Positions 51,567 through 60,731 are shown, numbered from the stretch's first letter. The stretch is DNA of 64,000 nucleotides from Aureimonas sp. SK2 (GCF_029813115.1 NZ_JAPZDS010000011.1:90670-154669); one strand, 5' to 3'. The notes: generated by a model not told the origin, from the letters alone. Translations and numbers: made by a program.

Positions 51567-52103
51567 ATGACCGAGCTCAGCCCCGAAGCCCTGGCTTTGC
51601 TGCCCGAGGGTGCCGCGCCGTCCAAGAAGGGCGGCAAGCTCCAGACGATCGGCGCGCTGGTCGGCGTGACGCTGATCGCGCTTGCCGGCGGCAGCGCGCT
51701 CGGCTTCCTCCTCAAGAAGGATCCGCCGCCCGCCGAGCCGCCGGCCGTCGAGGCCGTGCCCGAGGCGGCCAAGCCGACGACCTTCGCCGTGGCTCCGGCC
51801 GGCACAAAGGAGATCGTCCAGCCGCTGGAGCCGGTCCTGACCGACCTCGCGGCGCCGCTGGGAACGCAGGTGCGCCTCGAAGCCGGGCTGGTCCTGTCCC
51901 TGTCGGAGGACGAAGCGGTCGACCAGACAGTGCTTGCCGCACAGATCCAGGCAGACATGCTCGTGTTCCTGCGTACGCTGGAGCTCGCGCAGATCGAGGG
52001 CTCGCGAGGTCTTCTCCACCTGAAGGAAGACCTTCTGGAGCGTGCCCGGATGCGCTCGACCGCGGTCGAGGACGTCATCGTGCGCGCGTTGATCGTCAAG
52101 TGA
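51567..52103 (+). CDS. fliL: flagellar basal-body-associated protein FliL
   Basis: A 178-residue single-pass inner-membrane protein. The helix lies near residues 31-50 (TIGALVGVTLIALAGGSALG), followed by a Pro-rich linker and a periplasmic stomatin-like domain (GSRGLLHLKEDLLERARMRS). FliL stabilises stators. GGAG is six bases upstream of the ATG at 51567. A 140-base spacer separates it from flgH. Confidence 0.9.
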   Translation: MTELSPEALALLPEGAAPSKKGGKLQTIGALVGVTLIALAGGSALGFLLKKDPPPAEPPAVEAVPEAAKPTTFAVAPAGTKEIVQPLEPVLTDLAAPLGTQVRLEAGLVLSLSEDEAVDQTVLAAQIQADMLVFLRTLELAQIEGSRGLLHLKEDLLERARMRSTAVEDVIVRALIVK

Positions 52104-52876
52104 AGCGGCTTCTCGTCCTTCTGGCGCTGCTCGTCGCGAGCGCCGCGCCCGCCTTCGCGCAGGACGCCGCCGCGACCGCCGCCAGCGGCCTCGCCTCGTT
52201 GATCCCGGCCGGGGACACGGCCGTGTCGGGCCGCATCGTGCAACTCTTCGGTATCGTCACCGTCCTGTCGGTTGCGCCGGGCCTGCTCGTGATGGTCACC
52301 GCCTTCACCCGCGTCGTGATCGCCTTGTCGATCCTGCGCACGGGCCTCGGCCTCCAGACGACGCCGGCCAACCTCATCCTCATCTCGCTGTCGCTCTTCA
52401 TCACCTTCTTCGTGATGATGCCGACCTTCGACCAGTCCTGGCGCGACGGTCTCCAGCCGCTGATGCGCGGCGAGATCACGGAGGAAGAGGCGCTGCCGCG
52501 CATCGCCGAGCCCTTCCGCGAGTTCATGCTGGATCAGGTGCGCGAGGAGGACCTCGCCCTCTTCAACAACATCAACGAGGCCTCGATCCGCGACCGCCTC
52601 CCCGTCGTGGAGCAGGGCTCGAACGACGACACGGTCGACTTCCGCATCCTCGTTCCGGCCTTCATGATCTCCGAATTGCGGCGCGGCTTCGAGATCGGCT
52701 TCCTGATCGTGCTGCCCTTCCTCGTCATCGACCTGATCGTCGCGACCCTGACCATGTCCATGGGCATGATGATGCTGCCGCCAACCATCATCTCCCTGCC
52801 GTTCAAGATCCTGTTCTTCGTGCTGATCGACGGCTGGAACATGCTGACGGGGAGCCTTGTCCGCTCCTTCATGTAG
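52100..52876 (+). CDS. fliP: flagellar export gate protein FliP
   Basis: A 258-residue export-gate protein with a cleavable signal peptide and four helices. Landmarks are VMVTAFTRVVIALSILRTGLG and IDLIVATLTMSMGMMMLPP. The GTG start overlaps the fliL stop (GTGA). It ends the operon, before a strong terminator. fliQ and fliR are not next to it. Confidence 0.96.
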   Translation: MKRLLVLLALLVASAAPAFAQDAAATAASGLASLIPAGDTAVSGRIVQLFGIVTVLSVAPGLLVMVTAFTRVVIALSILRTGLGLQTTPANLILISLSLFITFFVMMPTFDQSWRDGLQPLMRGEITEEEALPRIAEPFREFMLDQVREEDLALFNNINEASIRDRLPVVEQGSNDDTVDFRILVPAFMISELRRGFEIGFLIVLPFLVIDLIVATLTMSMGMMMLPPTIISLPFKILFFVLIDGWNMLTGSLVRSFM

Positions 52877-52904
52877 CGACGCTCCCGCGCAGTCTCGTTT
52901 TCTC

Positions 52905-52938
52905 AAGGCCCTCGGACCGACTGGTCCGAGGGCCTTTT
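52905..52938 (+). terminator. intrinsic terminator after fliP
   Basis: AAGGCCCTCGGACC (52905-52918) pairs with GGTCCGAGGGCCTT (52923-52936) around GACT, with TTTT at the end. Confidence 0.92.
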
Positions 52939-53189
52939 GCGTTGGCTCCCAGCACGGGGCGAGGCGATTCAACGGCTTGGCGTGAAATCGCTAAAACTCG
53001 AATAGAATGCCGTCGAGGACTTCAGTCGTCTGTCATCTATACTATAGGTCGGAAAGTCGTTTTGGGCCGTTCCGTCGAATTTTAGCGATCGAATACAGCA
53101 GGTATTCCGAGTCTCCCGGTAGTTTTGTCTTCGAAGCAGAGAGCAAGAGCTCAAAGCAAAGCTTCGAAAATACAACGGGGAAAACTACA
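52939..53189 (+). promoter_or_regulatory. flagellin promoter and long leader region
   Basis: This 251-base stretch between the fliP terminator and the flagellin start has no gene and is clearly richer in A/T than the flanking DNA. TATACT at 53038-53043 could be a -10 element, which would give a leader of roughly 140 bases. Alphaproteobacteria of this order lack the FliA sigma factor, so a sigma-70-type promoter is expected. No convincing -35 is seen at 17 bases. A hairpin occupies 53130-53168. Confidence 0.5.
53130..53168 (+). promoter_or_regulatory. stem-loop in the flagellin mRNA leader
   Basis: TTCGAAGC (53130-53137) pairs perfectly with GCTTCGAA (53161-53168), enclosing a 23-base A-rich loop that contains the palindrome GAGCTC. 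It ends eight bases before the GGGG ribosome-binding site at 53177-53180. A leader structure here recalls the Caulobacter flagellin mRNA leader bound by FlbT. Confidence 0.5.
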
Positions 53190-54017
53190 ATGTTCGGCAT
53201 CAATTCTTCGGTCAACTCGACGATCCTCGCCAATCTGCGCCAGATCAATTCCGATATCGCGACGACGCAGACGCGCATCGGCACCGGGAAGAAGGTCAAC
53301 TCCGCTGCGGACGATGCCGCGGTCTGGGCGGTTGTGCAGAGCATCCGTACCGATCAGAGCCGCCAGGAAAGCCTGTCCTCCGGCATCAGCCTCGCTAAGG
53401 CGCGCGCCGATGCGGCAGTCGCCGCGCTCAACACCACGTCCAACCTGCTCACGCAGATGACCAAGCTTGCCGATGACGCCGCAGGGGCGAGCCCTGATTA
53501 CACGGCAATCACCAACAAGTTTGCTGCTCTCAAGGTTCAGATCCAGTCGGTGCTGAACGGCGCAGATGTCAAGGGGACGAGCTACGTCATCGATGCGACT
53601 GCGGTATCGGTTCAGATTGGTGCGGATGCAGCCAATAAGGTCGATCTGGCTCCCGCTAACCAGCAGACTGCCACCGCGATGGCCGCACTTCTTGCAGTCA
53701 CCACGGTTAGCAGCAGCGGCGGCAGCGCGACCGACATGACGAGTTCTGAGCTTCGGACGGCGATTACGAATGCTACGACGCAGGTCAGCAGTTATCAGGC
53801 GACGCTTTCGACCTTCGCCAGCTCTCTGGGTGCGCAGCAGGACTTCCTGACGGCTCTCTCCGATATCCGCGCCTCTGCTGTGAGTTCCCTCGTTGATGCC
53901 GACATGACGAAGGAGTCCGCCAAGATCGCCGCTTTGCAGACGCAGCAGCAGCTTGCCTACCAGGCTCTGTCGATCAGCAACTCGTCGGCCCAGAACATCC
54001 TCATGCTCTTCCGCTAA
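53190..54017 (+). CDS. fliC: flagellin
   Basis: A 275-residue flagellin. The N-terminal domain (INSSVNSTILANLRQINSDI; RIGTGKKVNSAADDAAVW) and the C-terminal domain (QQQLAYQALSISNSSAQNIL, ending MLFR) are joined by a short central region, so the surface D2/D3 domains are essentially absent. The size is close to Brucella and Caulobacter flagellins. GGGGA precedes the ATG. Codon use is less GC-biased than in all neighbours, perhaps tuned for very high expression or a sign of separate history. It is the only flagellin in the window and is monocistronic. Confidence 0.95.
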   Translation: MFGINSSVNSTILANLRQINSDIATTQTRIGTGKKVNSAADDAAVWAVVQSIRTDQSRQESLSSGISLAKARADAAVAALNTTSNLLTQMTKLADDAAGASPDYTAITNKFAALKVQIQSVLNGADVKGTSYVIDATAVSVQIGADAANKVDLAPANQQTATAMAALLAVTTVSSSGGSATDMTSSELRTAITNATTQVSSYQATLSTFASSLGAQQDFLTALSDIRASAVSSLVDADMTKESAKIAALQTQQQLAYQALSISNSSAQNILMLFR

Positions 54018-54073
54018 GCCCAAGGCGACCAACCGCGTCTCCCCGTCGCGCCACTCGCTGGCGGCTTACGAAG

Positions 54074-54106
54074 AACCCTCCGGTGCTCCCCGTGCCGGAG
54101 GGTTTT
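54074..54106 (+). terminator. intrinsic terminator after flagellin
   Basis: AACCCTCCGG (54074-54083) pairs with CCGGAGGGTT (54095-54104), followed by TT. It lies 57 bases after the stop. The remaining spacer to fliF shows no gene. Confidence 0.88.
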
Positions 54107-54224
54107 CGATTCCGGGCACAACTTCCGGTCCTTCATTCTTCATCATTCGGTAAGGTCATCACGCCCACGCAAGCTTGTGCGGCCAGATTGCGGACATCAC
54201 TTCCCGCATTCCGCAGGCGAACGC

Positions 54225-55934
54225 ATGGCGATGGTCGCTCGGGCCGAGGCCCAAAAACTCCTGTCCAACCTCCAAGCGCTGGGTGGCCGCAAGCTGGGCG
54301 CTCTGGCGCTGATCGGCGTGGTCGCCATCGCGCTGGTGAGCCTCGCCGCCTTCTACCTCTCCAAGCCGACCATGGAGACGCTGTATTCCGGCCTCGACCG
54401 GCAGGACGTGACGCGCATCGGCGCCGCCCTGACCGAGGCCGGCATTCCGTTCGACGTCAACGCGGCCGGCGACACGGTCTCGACCAACTTCTCCCAGACC
54501 GCCAACGCCCGCATGCTGCTCGCCGAGAAGGGGCTGCCGCGCTCGGAGAACGCCGGCTACGAACTCTTCGATTCCATGGGCTCGATGGGGCTCACGACCT
54601 TCATGCAGGAAGTGACGCGCGTTCGCGCCCTGGAGGGCGAGCTCGCCCGCACCATCCAGACGCTCAAGGACGTGCGCGCCGCTCGCGTCCATATCGTGCT
54701 GCCCGAGCCCGGCTCCTTCCGCCGCGAGAGCCAGAAGCCGTCCGCCAGCGTCGTGATCCGCACCGACAACACCGAGGACTTCGCCAACGCGCAGGCGATC
54801 CGCCACCTCGTGTCCTCTGCCATCCCCGGCATGCAGGTCGACCAGGTGACGGTGCTGAACACCGATGGCACGCTGCTCGCCTCGGGCGACGACGCCTCGA
54901 ACGCCACCTCCACCAAGCAGCTCGGCATGGAGGGTATCGTCTCCTCGTCCATCCAGGACTCGATCCGCCGCACGCTCGCGCCCTATCTCGGCGTCGGCAA
55001 TTTCCAGTCCAGCGTCATCGCCCGCCTCGACACCGACCGCCGCCAGATCTCCTCGCGCAAGTTCGACCCCGAGGGCCGCGTCGAGCGCTCGACCCGCACC
55101 GTCCGCGAGACGGGCCAGTCCAGCGACTCCGCCGCCAACGACAACGCTGCGACGGCCGCGCAGAACGTGCCGCAGGCGGCGCCCGAGACCGCGACGCCCG
55201 GCACGTCGTCCTCGCAAGCCAATGAGCGGCGTGAGGAACTGACCAACTACGAGATCAACGAGACGACGACCCAGACCGTTTCCGATGGCTACGACGTTCG
55301 TCGCCTGTCGATCGCCGTGGTCGTCAACCGCGCCCGGCTGGTCGCCACGCTCGGCGAGAACCCGACTCAGGAGCAGATCGACGCCGCGCTCGCCGAGGTG
55401 AAGACCCTCGTGGCGTCGGCCGCCGGCATCACCCAGAGCCGAGGCGACCAGCTCGAGGTCACCGCCGTCGACTTCGTCACCAATGGCCAGGACCTCCAGC
55501 CCGTCCCCTCGCTCGGCTACGGCGAGATGCTGCTCAAGCAGTCCGGTACCGTGGTCAACGCGCTCACCATCCTCGTGGTCGCCGTCATGGTCATCTGGTT
55601 CGGCCTGAAGCCGGCCATCCGCGCCATCTCGGCTCCCGTCGCCAACGACAACCTCGCCGAGGGCCTGCTCGAAGGCGACAGCCCGATCGAGCTGCAGAAC
55701 CCGATGCTGGGCGGGGACGATCTCGGCCCGCTCAACACGCCGCCGGGCTTCGGCGCCGATCTGGTGGCCTCGCTCGGCTACGGCGAGCCGGCGGGCGGCG
55801 ACGACCTCCTCGACGAACTCACCCGCAACCGTGCCAACTCGCCCAAGGTCCGCCTCGAGAAGCTCGTCGATTTCGACGAGGCTCAAGCGGCGGCCATCCT
55901 CAAGCAGTGGATTCACCAGAAAGAGGCGGCCTAA
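54225..55934 (+). CDS. fliF: flagellar MS-ring protein FliF
   Basis: A 569-residue MS-ring protein with two membrane helices (about 25-47 and about 447-467). The YscJ-like ring-building domain contains FDVNAAGDTVS, GMEG-related ELARTIQTLKDVRAARVHIVLP, and the FliG-binding C-terminal tail ends in AAAILKQWIHQKEAA. AGGCGA precedes the ATG at 54225; Met three codons later is an alternative. It starts the fliF-fliH-motB-motC-fliK operon, with three bases before the next gene. Confidence 0.95.
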   Translation: MAMVARAEAQKLLSNLQALGGRKLGALALIGVVAIALVSLAAFYLSKPTMETLYSGLDRQDVTRIGAALTEAGIPFDVNAAGDTVSTNFSQTANARMLLAEKGLPRSENAGYELFDSMGSMGLTTFMQEVTRVRALEGELARTIQTLKDVRAARVHIVLPEPGSFRRESQKPSASVVIRTDNTEDFANAQAIRHLVSSAIPGMQVDQVTVLNTDGTLLASGDDASNATSTKQLGMEGIVSSSIQDSIRRTLAPYLGVGNFQSSVIARLDTDRRQISSRKFDPEGRVERSTRTVRETGQSSDSAANDNAATAAQNVPQAAPETATPGTSSSQANERREELTNYEINETTTQTVSDGYDVRRLSIAVVVNRARLVATLGENPTQEQIDAALAEVKTLVASAAGITQSRGDQLEVTAVDFVTNGQDLQPVPSLGYGEMLLKQSGTVVNALTILVVAVMVIWFGLKPAIRAISAPVANDNLAEGLLEGDSPIELQNPMLGGDDLGPLNTPPGFGADLVASLGYGEPAGGDDLLDELTRNRANSPKVRLEKLVDFDEAQAAAILKQWIHQKEAA

Positions 55935-55937
55935 GCC

Positions 55938-56825
55938 ATGATCCCTCTCGCGCAATTCCTGTCGGACGAAACCGAGGACGAGTTCGTGCCGCTGCGCACC
56001 GCGCAGGCACCGCGCCGGGCCGCCCCTGCCGCGCCCCGCGCCTTCGAATCCGCCCTGCCGCGTGTCTCCTCGCCGGCGCCCCAGGCTCCGCAGACCCCGC
56101 GCACGGCCTCGCGCAGCGCCCAGCCGGCGGCGGCCCCCGCCCTTCGGCCGACGGCGGTGCCGGCGAAGGCCCTGCAGGCGGCTGGCGTCGCCCCCACGCA
56201 GCCGCGCCAGCAGACCGAGCCGCGCGTTCCGCTGCGCGAGCTGGAGGCCGAGCGCAAGGCTTGGGCGCGCGAGCGCGAGAGCCTGCTTCGCGGCCACGAG
56301 ATCGCGCTCGCGCAGGCGCATCAGGACGGCGCGGCGGAAGCCGAGGCGAGCGTGCGCCAGGACTTGGAGCGCGTGTCGGCCGAGCGTCTGGAGGAGCTGC
56401 GCCGGACGTTGTCGGCCGATCACGACGGGGCCCTCGCCGAGGCGCGCCGCAAGTGGGTCGAGACCGAGGGCGACCGGCTGGCCGACCTCGTGATCCTGCA
56501 GATGGCCGTGTTCGAGGACGCGTTGAAGGCGACGCTGAGCGCGCTCCTGCGGCCCCTCGTGCTCGACGCGCGCAAGCGCATGACGGTGGACGAGCTGGCG
56601 GGCGCGGTGAAGACCATCGCCTTCGACGGCTCGACCGTGAAGATCGCCGCCTCCGGTCCCAGCGACCTTCTCCATTCGCTGGAGGACAAGCTCGGCGATC
56701 ACGCGCGTCACGTGTCCTTCGACGCCGACGAGACGCATACCGACGTGCGCATCGACGCCAACCAGACGGTCATCGAGACCCGCCTGGCGGCCTGGCTCAA
56801 GGCCGTCGAGGAGGCGCTCTCGTGA
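55938..56825 (+). CDS. fliH: FliH-like flagellar assembly protein
   Basis: A 295-residue protein with a disordered Ala/Pro-rich N-terminal third (about 20-95), a charged coiled coil (about 97-180), and a C-terminal globular part (LADLVILQMAVFEDALKATL; VSFDADETHTDVRIDANQTV). The layout is that of FliH, which holds the FliI ATPase and links it to the C ring. FliH is poorly conserved, so the name rests on architecture and on its position after fliF. It overlaps motB by four bases (GTGA). Confidence 0.68.
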   Translation: MIPLAQFLSDETEDEFVPLRTAQAPRRAAPAAPRAFESALPRVSSPAPQAPQTPRTASRSAQPAAAPALRPTAVPAKALQAAGVAPTQPRQQTEPRVPLRELEAERKAWARERESLLRGHEIALAQAHQDGAAEAEASVRQDLERVSAERLEELRRTLSADHDGALAEARRKWVETEGDRLADLVILQMAVFEDALKATLSALLRPLVLDARKRMTVDELAGAVKTIAFDGSTVKIAASGPSDLLHSLEDKLGDHARHVSFDADETHTDVRIDANQTVIETRLAAWLKAVEEALS

Positions 56826-57940
56826 GCGCAGCCGACGCCGAAAGGCATGAGATCATCATCGTCCGCCGGGGCGGTGAGGGCGAGGACGGGCACCACGGCG
56901 GCGCCTGGAAGATCGCGTTCGCCGACTTCATGACGGCCATGATGGCCTTCTTCCTCGTGATGTGGCTGACCAGCGTTTCCGACGACGCGACGAAGAAGCA
57001 GATCGCCCAGTACTTCAATCCGATCGAACTCAACAGTGCCCTGCCGCCGACCGCGGGTCTCAGCCAGGACAACACGGAAGCGACGGCGGCATCGCAGTCG
57101 CTCGGCGAGACCCAGACGCTGGGAACCGCCGGCGGCAAGCCGGTGGGCGGCGAAGCGCAGGGCGGGCAGGACCAGGCCCTGTTCCGCGACCCCTATGCCG
57201 TTCTCGCCGAGATCGTGGCCGAGAGCGGGAACGCGGCCGGATCCGACAAGAGCGCCGGAAAGCCGGACGGTTCGGGCCTGCCGGGCCTCAACGGCGGCGA
57301 CGCCTATCGCGATCCGTTCGACCCGACGTCCTGGCAGCTGACGCCGAATGCCCTTCAGGGCAAGCAGGTGGAGGTTACGCCCGACGACTTCGCGACCGTG
57401 GCCGTCGAACCCAAGCCGCCCGAGCCGCAAGCCCCGCCGGCGGCGACGCCCGCAGCGCCCGTGACCGCCGAGCAGAAGGACGCGGCCGAGTTGGAGAGGC
57501 AGATCGAGGCCAGCGTTCCCTCGCAGGACGGTGCCGACGTCGAGGTCAAGAGCGGGGAAGCCGGTTCGGGCACGGTGACGATCTCGCTGGCCGACACGCT
57601 CGACACCGGGATGTTCCAGATCGGCTCCGCCCGCCCGACCGCCGACGCGATCCGCCTCATGGAGAAGATCGCCGCGATCCTGAAGGACCGACCGGGCGAG
57701 ATCGTGATCCGCGGCCACACCGACGCGCGACCGTTTTCGGGCGGCGGCCAGGTCGACAACTGGCGCCTGTCCACCGACCGCGCGCACATGGCCTACTACA
57801 TGCTCCGTCGCGGTGGTCTCGACGACAAGCGGGTCGAGGCGATCGAGGGCGTGGCCGACCGCCAGCCGAGCAACGCATCCGATCCCGACGCCGCCAGCAA
57901 CCGGCGCATCGAGATCCTCCTGAAAGAGCCCAAGACGTGA
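56822..57940 (+). CDS. motB: flagellar motor stator protein MotB
   Basis: A 372-residue stator subunit. The membrane helix carries the proton-accepting Asp35 in IAFADFMTAMMAFFLVMWL. After a long Gly/Pro-rich periplasmic linker comes an OmpA-like peptidoglycan-binding domain (EIVIRGHTDARPF, STDRAHMAYYMLRRGGLDD). The linker of more than 150 residues is typical of rhizobial MotB. GTG start inside the fliH stop. Confidence 0.95.
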   Translation: MSAADAERHEIIIVRRGGEGEDGHHGGAWKIAFADFMTAMMAFFLVMWLTSVSDDATKKQIAQYFNPIELNSALPPTAGLSQDNTEATAASQSLGETQTLGTAGGKPVGGEAQGGQDQALFRDPYAVLAEIVAESGNAAGSDKSAGKPDGSGLPGLNGGDAYRDPFDPTSWQLTPNALQGKQVEVTPDDFATVAVEPKPPEPQAPPAATPAAPVTAEQKDAAELERQIEASVPSQDGADVEVKSGEAGSGTVTISLADTLDTGMFQIGSARPTADAIRLMEKIAAILKDRPGEIVIRGHTDARPFSGGGQVDNWRLSTDRAHMAYYMLRRGGLDDKRVEAIEGVADRQPSNASDPDAASNRRIEILLKEPKT

Positions 57941-59301
57941 AGCAATCCCTGCGGCTCCTGCTCGGCTCCTTGCTGATCGGTGCCACCATGCTGCCGGCGC
58001 GCGGCATGGAGGCGCCTGCCGCGCCCGAAGCCGCGGAGCAAGAAGCGCATTCGCCGGAGGCCGTCGCGCCGGCCCCGACCGCCGATGGGTCGCACGCGAT
58101 GGACGAGGCGCCTGCACACGCCGAGGCCGCCCCGGACGGGGAGGGGCACGAGACGGCCGAAGCGCCCGCCGCCGCGGAGGCACCCGTCGAGGGACGGGAC
58201 ACGCATTGGTCGGACGAGCGCCGGCCCATGCCCTTCGACGTCATGCGCTCGGTCCAGTTCCTCCAGGACCAGGTGGCGCGCGGCAACGTGCGGGCCATTC
58301 GCGTGCAGGCGCTACTCCTGCGCCGCTTCGGCCGCACCTTCATCGAGGCGCCCGCCGAGGTCTGGAACGACGAGCGCAATGCGCGCGCGGTCGTTCTCTT
58401 CACCTTCAGCGGCGGCGAGCCCGACGTGATCGAGGCCCTGATCCGCGAGGGACGCCTGCCGGAAAGCCAGCGGCCCTTGTTCGAAGGGGCGCTGGCCTAT
58501 GTCCGCAACGACCTGCAGGGCGCGGCCAAGAAGCTCCAGACCGTCGCGATCGACAAGCTGGAGCCGGTGCTCGCCGCCCAGGTCAGTCTGGCGCTCGGGC
58601 AGATCCAGCAAGCCGAACACCCCGACACGGCGATCGGACACCTTGCGAAGGCGCGGCTCCTGGCGCCCGGCACCCTGATCGAAGAGGCTGCGCTGCGTCT
58701 CGGCGCGCCGCTCGTGGATGCGACCGGCGACCATGCGCAGGCCGACCGGCTCGCCCGGCGCTATTTCGACGCCTATCGCGAGTCCAGCTACGTCTCGAAC
58801 TTCGAGACCCGCTACGTCGCGATGGTGGTCGGACGCGTCATGCCGGATCCGGAAGGGGCGCTCCTGTCGATGGACGCGGTCCTCGACGGCCTGCCGGCGA
58901 GCCGTCGTCAACGATTGTACCTCGCCGCCGCACGGAGGTCGCTCGTTTCGGGGAACCTCGAGTTCTCGGCGCTGGCGGCGGACCGTGCCATCGGCCTCGG
59001 CGGGCTGGAGCCCGGCGACGATGCGCGCGCGACGCTCTATCGCACCGCCGCCTCGCTCGGCGTCGAAGGGCAGGACGCCTCGCGCGCCGTCCTCGATCGG
59101 ATCGACCGGACGCTCCTGCATCCCGAGGACGGGAAGCTTCTCGAAGCCGCCTATTCCGTGCTGGATTCCATGGCCAGGCCTGCCCTGCTGACCGAGGCCA
59201 GCAGCAAGCCGCCGGAAACGCCCGAGCAATCCGCCGTACTCTCACGGGCTCGCCAGGCTCTCGAAGCCGCGTCCCAGGAAATGAAGAAGTCCCAGCCATG
59301 A
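57937..59301 (+). CDS. motC: motility protein MotC
   Basis: A 454-residue periplasmic protein with a signal peptide (about 1-23), an acidic Ala/Glu/His-rich segment (24-85) and a helical-repeat body (RRPMPFDVMRSVQFLQDQVA onward). MotC binds MotB in Sinorhizobium and is needed for motor rotation. The cognate chaperone motE is in this window. GTG start in the motB stop. Confidence 0.92.
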   Translation: MKQSLRLLLGSLLIGATMLPARGMEAPAAPEAAEQEAHSPEAVAPAPTADGSHAMDEAPAHAEAAPDGEGHETAEAPAAAEAPVEGRDTHWSDERRPMPFDVMRSVQFLQDQVARGNVRAIRVQALLLRRFGRTFIEAPAEVWNDERNARAVVLFTFSGGEPDVIEALIREGRLPESQRPLFEGALAYVRNDLQGAAKKLQTVAIDKLEPVLAAQVSLALGQIQQAEHPDTAIGHLAKARLLAPGTLIEEAALRLGAPLVDATGDHAQADRLARRYFDAYRESSYVSNFETRYVAMVVGRVMPDPEGALLSMDAVLDGLPASRRQRLYLAAARRSLVSGNLEFSALAADRAIGLGGLEPGDDARATLYRTAASLGVEGQDASRAVLDRIDRTLLHPEDGKLLEAAYSVLDSMARPALLTEASSKPPETPEQSAVLSRARQALEAASQEMKKSQP

Positions 59302-60722
59302 AGATCGATCTGGCCATCGTTTCATACGAGAAGGACGCGCCGCAGAAGGGCGCGGGCAATGGGGGGGCCGAACGCGGTGCGATGGGCGACGCCTTCGGCA
59401 AGGCCGTGCGCGACGCCGAGGGAAATCGCCCGGCCCCGACAAAGGACAAGCCGCGTGCCGGCGCCGAGACCGTCGCGGCGGACGAGGGCGACAAGGCGGC
59501 GTCGGTGACGGACGCCGACACCGCCGCCGACGCCGACGAGCCGGTCGCGACGGAGGCAGACCCGCTCCAGTCGCTGCTCGGTGCGCTCGCGGCCGGGCCG
59601 GCGGTCAAGGCCGTGTCCGGCAAGGACGCCGCGCAGGCCCAGTCACAGGCCGAGAAGGGCGAGGGAGCGCAAACGCCTTCCGTGCCCGATCCCAAGCTCG
59701 ACGGCTCCCTCGTCGCGGAGGAGCTGACCGTCAAGGACAAGCGCCCGGTGCAGCTCGACGTCCTGCGCATGGAAACGCATTTCGAGCCGCGCCAGGACGG
59801 CATGGTTCTGGTCGAGGGAGCGGCCGCAGGCGGCAAGCCGAGCGAGCCGGGCGCCATCGACCTGAAGACCAGGGCGGCAGCATCCAGGTCGGAAGGACCC
59901 GCATCGGCGCTGGCTGACCTCGCGAAGCCGAAGGCGGCGGACGCCGTCGCCAAGCCCATGCCTGACAAGGCGCCTGCGAGCGACGACGCATCGTTGCCGC
60001 CCATGCGGTTCGACGAGGCGCTGGCGCAGCTCGGGCGCGGCGGCGGCGATCGGTCCGGCGACGATAGCCGTCGCGATCGCGGAGCCTCGCCGCTCGCCGA
60101 AATCGCCGCACGCCGTGCGGCGGCCAAGGGTGCCGAACCCGTGTCGACCATCACCGGTCCGCAGCCGGGCCCTTCGCCCTACAACCTGGCCGCGCAGGTC
60201 GCCGGGCCGATCATGGACGCGCTGGGCGAACCCGGAAAGGCGGCCAGCCAGCCGTCCTCCGCCTCCAGCGATGCGCATCTGCGCATGCGCGCGGGCGGCG
60301 GCGCCCTGAAGACGCTGACGATCCAGCTCCATCCCGAGCATCTCGGCACGGTCGACGTGTCGCTGCGCCTCAACGAAGGCCGCCTGACGCTGGAGCTGGC
60401 TGCGAGCCGCAGCGACACGGCCTCGATGCTGCTCGACGATCAGGCCTCGCTGCGCAAGCTTCTGGAGCACGCCGGCTTCTCGCTGGACGATGCGGCGATT
60501 TCGGTGATCACGCGCGACAGCGGCCAGTTGCGTGCGGCCGAGAGCGGCACGACCGGCGGCCAGCAGCGCGACCCCTCCAATGGCGGGGGTGGAGAGGGCC
60601 GATCGGAGGCGCGCGCGCAGTCAGGCGGCTCGGACGACCAGCAGCCGCGTCGCAGACCCGCGCCGCAGGCCCGGGAGGACAGGTCCGCCAGCCCCGCCCG
60701 GTCCGGCGCAACCTACCTCTGA
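59298..60722 (+). CDS. fliK: flagellar hook-length control protein FliK (formerly MotD)
   Basis: A 474-residue exported ruler protein. The N-terminal 300 residues are low-complexity and Ala/Asp/Lys-rich, as expected for a hook ruler. The conserved FliK C-terminal domain follows (LTIQLHPEHLGTVDVSLRL, ASLRKLLEHAGFSLDDA). The Gly/Arg-rich C terminus ends at a strong terminator. ATGA overlap with motC. The rhizobial orthologue was first named MotD. Confidence 0.92.
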   Translation: MKIDLAIVSYEKDAPQKGAGNGGAERGAMGDAFGKAVRDAEGNRPAPTKDKPRAGAETVAADEGDKAASVTDADTAADADEPVATEADPLQSLLGALAAGPAVKAVSGKDAAQAQSQAEKGEGAQTPSVPDPKLDGSLVAEELTVKDKRPVQLDVLRMETHFEPRQDGMVLVEGAAAGGKPSEPGAIDLKTRAAASRSEGPASALADLAKPKAADAVAKPMPDKAPASDDASLPPMRFDEALAQLGRGGGDRSGDDSRRDRGASPLAEIAARRAAAKGAEPVSTITGPQPGPSPYNLAAQVAGPIMDALGEPGKAASQPSSASSDAHLRMRAGGGALKTLTIQLHPEHLGTVDVSLRLNEGRLTLELAASRSDTASMLLDDQASLRKLLEHAGFSLDDAAISVITRDSGQLRAAESGTTGGQQRDPSNGGGGEGRSEARAQSGGSDDQQPRRRPAPQAREDRSASPARSGATYL

Positions 60723-60731
60723 CGATCGCGG

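Noticed and set aside
54159..56738. An 859-codon - strand open frame opposite fliF and fliH
   Set aside because: Shadow of GC-biased codons; no ribosome-binding site or domain supports it.
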